NCBI GenBank assembly: GCA_037074615.1
Contig: CM073537.1
Location: 19,053,989 to 19,117,988 of the forward strand
Length of the DNA stretch: 64,000 bases
Reading direction: 5' to 3'
Origin: Leucaena leucocephala
Lineage: Eukaryota; Streptophyta; Magnoliopsida; Fabales; Fabaceae
The notes beneath the pieces were generated by a model. It was given only the letters and a program-made list of their open reading frames with translations. It searched no databases and had not been told where the DNA came from. The position numbers were made by a program, and so were the translations under genes. This document shows positions 55,958 to 64,000 of the stretch, in pieces. The first letter of the stretch is position 1. Every line of letters starts with the position of its first letter.

Positions 55958-57900
55958 CTGTCATCCATGTACACACAATTCATCATACTCATTCATTAGT
56001 ACTCTGTTTCCTCAGAATTCAACATAAAGCAAAAGTTACCACAGAGACTTGATGTTATTTTGACTGGGAGACTCAAGTAAATAGTTCTTGCGAATGGTTT
56101 TTTTATTTGTCATTACATTGTTAACTTCCTAATCACGTTGTGTACACCAATATCTAAATATCTTTAAAAAATTAATTAAACTAATTATTTATAATAAATA
56201 TGTCTTGATTTTTTAAATTATTTTTTTAATCATGTGTATTGTAACTATTTATTGATTATGAACTACTTTAATATATATAATCAATAGAGATATTTTAAAC
56301 AAAAAAAATTATATAAAATATATTAAAATTTTATATTTAAAATTAAAATAAATTTTTATCCAACTCTTCTATTTATAAATATAAAGGGAACATATTTTGA
56401 ATGGAACAGTAGGTAGGAGTATTTTTCAGACGAAAGAAGTTAACAGTGAAAAGCAACTACTTTACTTAATGGAAGTAGATAGGTTTTCTGAGCTAAGGCT
56501 GCCAGGGCAAAATATTATCCTACTAGTAACAAGGAACTTTTTGGATTTTCACGTTTGAGTTGATTGGACGTTGTTACTGTATTTATGACGTGTCATTCTC
56601 TATTTATTCAATTCAAAAGGAACTTGAAATATCCCCCTCTCTCTGTCTCTCAAATTTTATTCTTTTTTTATTTCTGAAATTTATTTTAAATTATATGAAT
56701 TTATTCCATCATTAGTTGAAATAAATTAATTAAAAATATATAGTAATAATAATAAACGGGGATTTAAAAAAAATAAAGTAATATATATTTTGAAGTGAAA
56801 TGATGAATGACTTGGGGTGATATGACGGAGATGTCATTCATAGAAAAGAAAAGAGAGGAAAAGGAGGTAACATGTCTCTGACAAATACTATCCTACACCT
56901 CTACTCCTAAGGACATTTTTCTTCCTCTATAGTCCCCATGTGCTATCTGAATTGTTTCCCTCAACAAACGGTATTATTAATATTAAATTACATAAATCCG
57001 TTCTTATATTTTTATTTTTTATACAAATAAAATAAGATTATAAAGTATTTGATAATTTTTTTAATTTAGTATAATTTTATTTATAATATTTTTAATTTAG
57101 TTTGATATTTTAAAAATAAAATTATATCAAATTAAAAAAAATAAAAGATGATAGATAAAATTATACTAAATTAAAAAGATTATGAGTAAAATTATACCAT
57201 AATTAAGAATAGGATGATAGATACATATAAAAAATAAGATCAGGATATTAATTGTTATATAACCTAATAAAATAATAAACAATTAATTATTTTATTGTGT
57301 GTTTGGATTAAGTGTTTTAGAATAATTTTAAGTAATTATGTAAAAAAAATAGCACAAAAGTATTTATGTGACCAAAAAGATTTTATAAACAAGCCCATAA
57401 TATCATAGCACAAAAAATCTATTTTTTTTATATAACAAATCATTTATGTTAAATTATTAATAATAAAATGTTTTTCTTTCTATTTATTGGTCGTTATGAT
57501 CTTGATATATATAAAATGGCCATAGGGCGTACCTAAATATATACTTCACAATGATTTTAAGAATTTCTTAGCAAAAGAGAATAATATTATTGTAATTGAA
57601 AATTCCATGTTCTTCCCAAAAAAATAGCACCGTTGTCATGCAAACTTAAATTATTCCCCGTATAATTAGGTCAAAGAAAGTTATTTAATCAAATAAAATA
57701 AAATTAATGTAAAATATGTATTTCAAAAATTAAAAAAAAAAAGTATTTATATATGTGAATAATGTTAAAAAGTTTTAAAAATTCTGGTTAAAGAAATTTG
57801 ACGTCCCAAAACATCCCAGGAGCAGATAAGCAGAATATCAGCATGTGTATATAAAACTAACAGTACGTCAGCAGACAAATGAAAAAGACCAGCAATTTAT
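55958..57900. other. AT-rich region between the GA2ox exon and the Copia LTR
   Basis: If exon 1 of GA2ox lies beyond the retrotransposon this is intron 1; otherwise spacer. Very AT-rich (56100-57800), with no coding recognised on either strand. Confidence 0.4.
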
Positions 57901-59899
57901 TGTAAGGAATTGGAAGACACGCAGCGGAAATAAACTTTAAAAATTTTCCGTTCCTTGCCAGGATCTGCCGTATGTGTTTAAGTCAAGTGGAAAGAATCAT
58001 TACCCTTAGTGTTGCTCAGCGAATTTCACAGCTTCTCTACGTGGGTGGTGATCTCTTTCTGATCGCAAGAAATCGACGGAGTGTTCCTCAGCGACCTTCA
58101 CAGATTCTCTCCGCGGACGGTGGTCTCTTTCCGATCACAAGAAGTCGACGCCTCAGGTCGGCTTCCTCTACTGGTATCCACACGAACAGCGTTCCAACCA
58201 CGAACGACGTGCTAGCGTCTCCTGTCCCTCCAAGGCTTTCACAAGTCTCCGTCTCTATTTCGGCAGTTTCTTGTCTGCAAACCTTTTGCAGATTCCGTTC
58301 GGCCTTTTGTGTTCTGTGTTATTTTCAAACGTAGCTCCTCCAATCAGATATAGAGGATGCTATGCGTTTTTACACTTGACCTAATTGGATTTTGGAGTTA
58401 ATCTTATATTAATTCCGAATTGATACAATATCATATATTGTATAATTTTATAAGAAACTAATTAAATAAAATAATATTAAATCCGTCCCACAGATTTAAT
58501 TACTTATTTATTTAACTTTAAATAAAGATGAGACTGAGTTATATTTGATTTATTCCCATAAATCAAATTTGAGATATCCTATCAATTTAAATTTCGAATT
58601 TCAAACGTGATAGAGATTTAATTTATCCTTATAAATTAAATCTTATAAATATCTCTTATATGAGATATCCTATCAATTTGAATTTCGAATTTCAAACGTG
58701 ATAGAGATTTAATTTATCCTTATAAATTAAATCTTATAAATATCTCTTATATGAGATATCCTATCAATTTGAATTTCGAATTTCAAACGTGATAGAGATT
58801 TAATTTATCCTTATAAATTAAATCTTATAAATATCTCTTATATGAGATATCCTATCAATTTGAATTTCGAATTCAAACGTGATAGGGATTTAATTTATCC
58901 TTATAAATTAAATCTCATATATCTCATATATATAATATATATATATATACGAATTTATATATATACGAATATAAATATAAATAAATATATATACATTCAC
59001 CTGGATCTTTCATTGAATCTGGACATGTCTTAGATTCAATGAATCTGGACATCATAGCTCGTGTTGGGCTATTTTGTGTGCGACCCTGTAGGCCCATATG
59101 AAGTTGGCAGTGGGCCATTTGCTATACTAGCCCACAAGTCGCAAGCGGTCTCTAGCAAGACATAACAACTACCCAAATCATATGAGGATCGATAAACGAT
59201 GTAACCTTTTATACAACCATATCATGTCCCTTCTGTCACGCGATATTTTGGTCATGGATGAGGCATGGATAATGTCATCCTCCTATTCCCGACCGTTACT
59301 TTCTCGATCCCTGAGTAGTCTGACTATAGAGATGGAACTACCTTTCCATTACAGTATGGCCATACATTTCTCAGACTCACTCATCGAGGGGCCCAGTAAT
59401 ATCTCTCCACGAATGTGAGGGACAAATTCCATCTTGACCATTCACATTCCTCCGCATGAAAAACCACTAAGCCCGAACATAGTCTTTATGATCACTCGGT
59501 CAAAAGTGACTTTTGACTAGGTCAAAGCTGAGCGTTTTGTCATGTAGGAATCCATGATGATCTCAGGTCAAAGGGCATATTGACATGGTTTGTATATGAG
59601 AGAAGCTTATGACGTTACCCATGCAGTTCTCTCATAGCGGGTCGGTCCAACACCCTGTACTCTTACATGTGCTTATGACTTTGATTTATATCTCTATACA
59701 TCTTCAAAGTCATACTAGTCTTATTTCATCTGTGCTCCCACATAGATGATCGACCAGGGACATTTAGGATAATATCATGAATTATCCAAGGATGGTCATC
59801 ATAGTAAACATGCAAATAATATGATAACTTAATTAATAAATTCATAAATCAATAATGTTCATAAGACAATGATTGGCCCCTAGGGCACGATTTCCAACA
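57901..59899 (-). repeat. 3' LTR of a Ty1/Copia retrotransposon, 1,999 bp
   Basis: Bounded on the minus strand by TGTTGGAAATCG... at 59899 and ...CCAATTCCTTACA at 57901, that is TG...CA with short inverted tips (TGTAAGGAA / TTCCAACA). Immediately inside at 59900-59912 is a purine tract on the minus strand (GCAAGTGGGAGGT), the expected plus-strand primer. The LTR contains a 91-bp tandem array (58571-58925). The 5-bp flank at 57896-57900 (TTTAT) should recur beyond the 5' LTR outside the window. Confidence 0.8.
58571..58925. repeat. 91-bp tandem repeat inside the LTR, four copies
   Basis: GAGATATCCTATCAATTT starts at 58571, 58662, 58753 and 58844, exactly 91 bp apart. Units are nearly identical; the last has a lost T and diverges at its end. 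Confidence 0.92.
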
Positions 59900-59912
59900 A
59901 CCTCCCACTTGC
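59900..59912 (-). other. Polypurine tract of the Copia element
   Basis: GCAAGTGGGAGGT on the minus strand directly precedes the LTR start TGTTGG; position and composition fit the primer for plus-strand DNA synthesis. Confidence 0.7.
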
Positions 59913-59913
59913 A

Positions 59914-62900
59914 CTAGGTACAATCATTAATTTGACTAATTCCCATTGACCTAACATGACGCTCATGCTTTGCCTGCACAAGCGGCTTTGTTAGAGGATC
60001 AGCAACATTATCTTCTCCTGCTACTTTGCATATTTTTATATCACCTCTATCGTTGATTTCTCTGATGAGATGAAATCGCCTGAGTATATGCTTGGTCCTT
60101 TGATGTGACCTAGGCTCTTTGGCCTGTGCAATAGCACCGCTATTGTCACAGAGCAAAGTTATTGGATCTGAGATGGTAGGTATCACCCCTAGTTCTGTGA
60201 TGAACTTCCTGATCCAAACGGCTTCCTTAGCTGCATCAGATGCTGCTATATACTCAGCTTCCGTTGCAGAATCTGCTACAGTGCCCTGCTTAGAGCTCTT
60301 CCAGCTTACTGCTCCATTATTGAGGAGGAATATGTATCCAGACTGCGATTTTTGGTCGTCCTGGTCAGTTTGGAAACTCGCATCTGTGTAACCAGTTACA
60401 CAGAGCTCATCATCCAATCCACCATAGACCAAGAATAAGTCCTTAGTCCTTCTTAAGTACTTAAGGATATTCTTGACAGCAGTCCAATGGCCCTCACCAG
60501 GGTCCTGTTGGTATCTGCTAGTCATACTTAAGGCAAACGAGACATCCGGTCGAGTACATAACATGGCGTACATGATAGATCCTATGGCCGAGGCATATGG
60601 AACCTTACTCATGCGACCTCGCTGATCAGATGTACTAGGACACAGATCTTTGCTGAGGTGAGTACCATGAGACATGGGTATGAAACCCCTCTTTGATTCG
60701 TGCATACTGAACCTATGCAGTATTTTGTCTATGTATGTACTCTGACTGAGTCCTAGAAGTCTTTTAGATCTATCTCTATAGATCCTGATTCCTAGGATGT
60801 AGGTGGCTTCACCCAAGTCTTTCATCGAGAAAGACTTTCCTAACCAAGACTTGACAATCTGCAAGGTAGGAATGTCATTCCCAATAAGTAGGATGTCATC
60901 GACATAGAGTACTAAAAACACAACTGTGCTCCCACTAACCTTCTTGTACACACAAGGTTCATCAATGTTTTGAAGAAATCCAAACTCTTTGATTACTTCA
61001 TCAAAAACGATGATTCCAACTCCGAGAGGCTTGCTTTAGTCCATAAATGGACCTTTGAAGCTTGCACACTTTACCAGAGTCCTCGGAACGCACAAACCCT
61101 TCAGGTTGTGTCATGTACACGTCCTCAAGGAGCTTTCCATTAAGGAAGGCTGTCTTGACGTCCATCTGCCATATTTCATAGTCATAATATGCTGCAATAG
61201 CAAAGAGGATTCTGATTGATTTGGCCATTGCTACTGGGGAAAAGGTCTCATCATAGTCCACACCATGAGTTTGAGTAAAACCTTTTGCAACCAGTCGTGC
61301 CTTGAAGACATTTACATTGCCATCCATGTCAGTTTTCTCTTTGAAAACCCACTTGCACCCGACGGTTTTTACACCTTCAGGCGGGTCGACTAAGGTCCAA
61401 ACCTGATTGTCGTACATGGATTGCATCTCAGACTTCATGGCACTAAGCCATTTTTCGGAGTTTGGTCCCACTATAGCTTCTCGATAGGTAGTCGGCTCAT
61501 TATGCTCAATGAGCAACACATCACGACTATCAGAAATCAGAAATCCATATCTCTGAGGCTGAAGTCGTGTCCTATTAGACTTTCGTGGACCTTGCGTGAC
61601 TTGAGGAGTCTCAACAACTTGTTGTGAGTCTTCTTTATTTTCCATCTGCAGTTCTGTGGTGTCTTGTAGCTCTCGAACTTCTTCGAGTTGTACCTTACTC
61701 CCACTGGTTCTTTTAGAGATAAATTCTCGTTCAAGAAAGGTACCATTTCTGACAACAAACACTTTGTTATCAGCAGGGTTGTAGACGTAATATCCCTTGG
61801 TTTCCTTAGGATATCCCACAAAAAGGCATTTTGAGGATTTGGGCGCTAATTTGTCTGAGGCTTGTTGCTTAACATAGACCTCGCATCCCCAAATCTTGAG
61901 GAAAGACAAACTAGGCATCCTCCCAGTCCATATCTCATACGGAGTCTTTTCGATTGCCTTAGATGGAACACGATTGAGTGTGAACGCAGCTGTCTCTAGG
62001 GCATAGCCCCAAAAGGAGGGCGGAAGATCTGTTCGACTCATCATGGATCGAACCATATCTAATAGTGTTCGATTTCTCCGTTCAGAAACGCCATTCCATT
62101 GTGGTGTCCCTGGAGGAGTCAATTGTGAGAGTGTCCCACAATTCCTAAGATGATCTATGAAATCTTGGCTCAAATATTCACCACCCCGATCAGATCGAAG
62201 GGCTTTAATTGTTTTGCCAAGCTGGTTTTGTACTTCATTTTGAAATATCTTGAACTTTTCAAAAGATTCAGATTTATGTTTCATTAGATAGATGTACCCA
62301 TATCTGCTGAAATCATCTATGAATGTTATAAAGTACGAATAACCTCCTCTGGCATTTGTGTTCATCGGTCCACACACATCTGTATGTATGAGGCCCAATA
62401 AATCAGTGGCCCTCTCACTGTGCCCAGTGAAAGGTGACTTTGTCATCTTTCCTAACAAGCAAGACTCGCAAGTGTCATATGATTCAAAATCAAATGAGTT
62501 TAGAAATCCATCTTGATGGAGTTTGGAAATGCGTTTCTCATTTATGTGGCCCAGACGACAGTGCCAGAGGTATGTGGGATTCAAATCGTTTGGTTTGACC
62601 CTTTTGGCGGTTACGTTATAGATATTTCCATGATTGGGTTGTTCCAAATTTAATATGTAATGATCAACATGCAAATCACCATGAGCATATAAAACATCAT
62701 TACGATAAATAGAACATCTACTATTCCCAGCAATGGAAGTGAAACCTTCCTTATCCAAATAAGAAAGTGAAACAATGTTACTACTTAAAGCAGGAACATA
62801 ATAGCAATTGTTCAAAACTAACAAAAGCCCAGTGGGCAGAACTAATTCATAAGTGCCTACAGCTAACGCAGCAACCCTTGCTCTGTTTCCAACTCGTAGG

Positions 62901-63898
62901 TCAACTTCACCCCTTTTCAGCTTCCTACTGTCCTTTAGTCCCTGCACATTCGTACAAATGTGAGAACCACATGCAGTATCTAATACCCATGAGGTGGAAG
63001 TAGAAAGATGAATGTCTATAACATAAATACCTGAAGCGATAGCCCCGCTATCCTTCTTGTTCTTTTTCAGATCTTCGAGGTAGAGTTTGCAATTCCTCTT
63101 CCAATGACCCGGTTCATTGCAGAAGAAGCAGACTCCTTCCTTCGGAGGCTTTGCCTTCTTTGGTGCAGGCTTGGTTTCGGGCTTGCCTGACTCTTTGGTC
63201 TTACCTGATGAGCCATGACCCTTCCCCTTGCCTTTGCCTTTCTTTTTCGTACCCTTTCCTTTCTGAACCATCAAAACACTACTGGGTTTCTTCTTAAGAC
63301 TCGGCTCAGCAGTTTTAAGCATCCCATGCAGTTCAGAAATAGATTTCTCCATGTTGTTCATGTTGTAGTTCATAACAAACTGGTCATAACTTTCCGGGAG
63401 TGAGTTTAAGATCAAATCTGTAGCTAACTCCTGGCTCATGGGAAATCCAAGCCGTTCAAGGTGATCAATGTACCCTTTCATCTTTAAGACATGAGCACTG
63501 ACTGATGCACCTTCAGCCATCTTGCAGGAATGTAAGGCCTTAGTGGTCTCATACCTCTCTTGCCTTGCCTGTTGCTGGAACATTTCCTTGAGATGCACAA
63601 TCATCTCATAAGCCTCCATGTGTTCCAGATCTCTTTGGAGCTCCGGAACCATGGTGGCTAGCATCAAGCATCCCACATCGACAGAGTCTTCCTTATGCTT
63701 CATATAAGCATCTCTCTGAGCTCTGGGAGCATTGGCGGCTGGCTCCTAAGGAATGGGTTGATCTAGGACATGCGCCTTTCTTTCCTGCTTGAGAACAATT
63801 CTCAAGTTCCTAAACCAGTCAAGAAAGTTTGTCCCATTGAGTTTGTCCTTCTCAAGGACAGATCGCAGCGATAATGTAGCAGTATTACTAGTCGTCAT
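59914..63898 (-). pseudogene. Copia gag-pol polyprotein gene, disrupted
   Basis: Order on the minus strand is gag, protease, integrase, reverse transcriptase, RNase H, as in Ty1/Copia. Gag starts at ATG 63898 (MTTSNTATLSLRSVLEKDKL), but an in-frame TAG at 63748-63746 interrupts it after 50 codons. From 63703: UBN2-type gag, a Lys/Gly-rich linker, zinc knuckle CFFCNEPGHWKRNC, protease WVLDTACGSHIC, integrase with HTDVCGPM, FIDDFSRYGYIY, SDRGGEY and NGVSERRNRT, and RT from WVFKEKTDMDGNVNVFKARL to IYGLKQASRSW. An extra T at about 61001-61005 shifts the frame. The second part, 60951-59914, has YVDDILL (RT active site) and RNase H motifs TDASFQTD and ATEAEYIAASDA. With a stop and a frameshift the copy cannot make its own proteins as it stands. 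Confidence 0.9.
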
Positions 63899-64000
63899 GA
63901 TTCTACAATTAAAATATGCAATGTAATTAGTAATCTCCCACTAAATAAACAACCCTCAATGCAATAGTTAGTGGGCTAAGATCCATATTTGGCTCAAACT
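63899..64000 (-). other. 5' internal region of the Copia element (incomplete)
   Basis: Sequence upstream of the gag ATG, leading toward the primer-binding site and 5' LTR, which fall beyond the window end. No primer-binding site can be confirmed in these 100 bases. Confidence 0.5.

Noticed and set aside
55958..55992. Met-rich start of the GA2ox protein at 55992
   Set aside because: The frame runs into the splice acceptor; in-frame stops lie just upstream and the family needs about 130 more N-terminal residues.
58571..58925. CRISPR-like array
   Set aside because: Units are contiguous 91-bp tandem copies without unique spacers, inside a retrotransposon LTR in a plant genome.

Overview
This is nuclear DNA from a flowering plant, most likely a eudicot. 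Genes have many small GT-AG introns, spacers are very AT-rich, families are plant-specific (SFR2, LHT, gibberellin 2-oxidase, QALGGHQ zinc finger, DUF247, P-class PPR), and several kinds of plant transposable element are present. The species cannot be fixed from the sequence. All functions below come from motif and family recognition by eye; exon boundaries were chosen by GT-AG sites that keep the reading frame.

Layout. 1-6.3 kb (+): membrane-anchored DnaJ-domain protein, nine coding exons. 6.9-10.4 kb: a 3.5-kb PIF/Harbinger-type element with TAA target duplication that carries most of the 3' half of a HAK/KUP potassium transporter gene, introns included, now a pseudogene. 10.5-13.0 kb (+): plastid bS6/RFC3-like protein. 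14.7-16.2 kb (+): PCC13-62-type desiccation-related protein with a foldback MITE in intron 2 and a relative just downstream. 17.2-18.6 kb: a large imperfect inverted repeat, then an 80-bp tandem array. 19.7-22.8 kb (-): LHT-type amino-acid transporter. 23.6-24.0 kb (-): RPA70-like OB-fold gene relic. 24.9-26.9 kb (-): intronless PPR protein, likely the At3g48810 orthologue. 28.8-32.8 kb (-): complete SFR2 (galactolipid galactosyltransferase), ten exons. 34.9-36.3 kb (-): C2H2 zinc-finger repressor with a C-terminal EAR motif.

37.6-41.9 kb is a transposon cluster: an 800-bp hAT-type element with a perfect 8-bp target duplication, a second gene-carrying PIF-like element of the same family as the one at 6.9 kb (cargo: a small Cys-rich DnaJ-zinc-finger-like gene), and a decayed second hAT copy. 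43.2-51.3 kb (+) is a tandem DUF247 cluster: intact, broken, intact. tRNA-derived SINEs lie between the members. 52.1-53.5 kb (+) is an alkaline/neutral invertase pseudogene limited to its first coding exon. 54.5-54.7 kb is a SINE with a 14-bp target duplication. 55.0-56.0 kb (-) holds the last two exons of a gibberellin 2-oxidase without its first exon. 57.9 kb to the window end is a Ty1/Copia element on the minus strand: complete 1,999-bp 3' LTR, then pol and gag with disabling mutations; its 5' LTR lies outside.

The genes do not form a pathway. Several (SFR2, PCC13-62, LHT with G-box motifs) belong to stress-linked families, but their co-location looks incidental. The strongest unusual signal is the pair of PIF-like elements: they share two distinct arms and each carries a different intron-containing host gene fragment in the same orientation relative to those arms.
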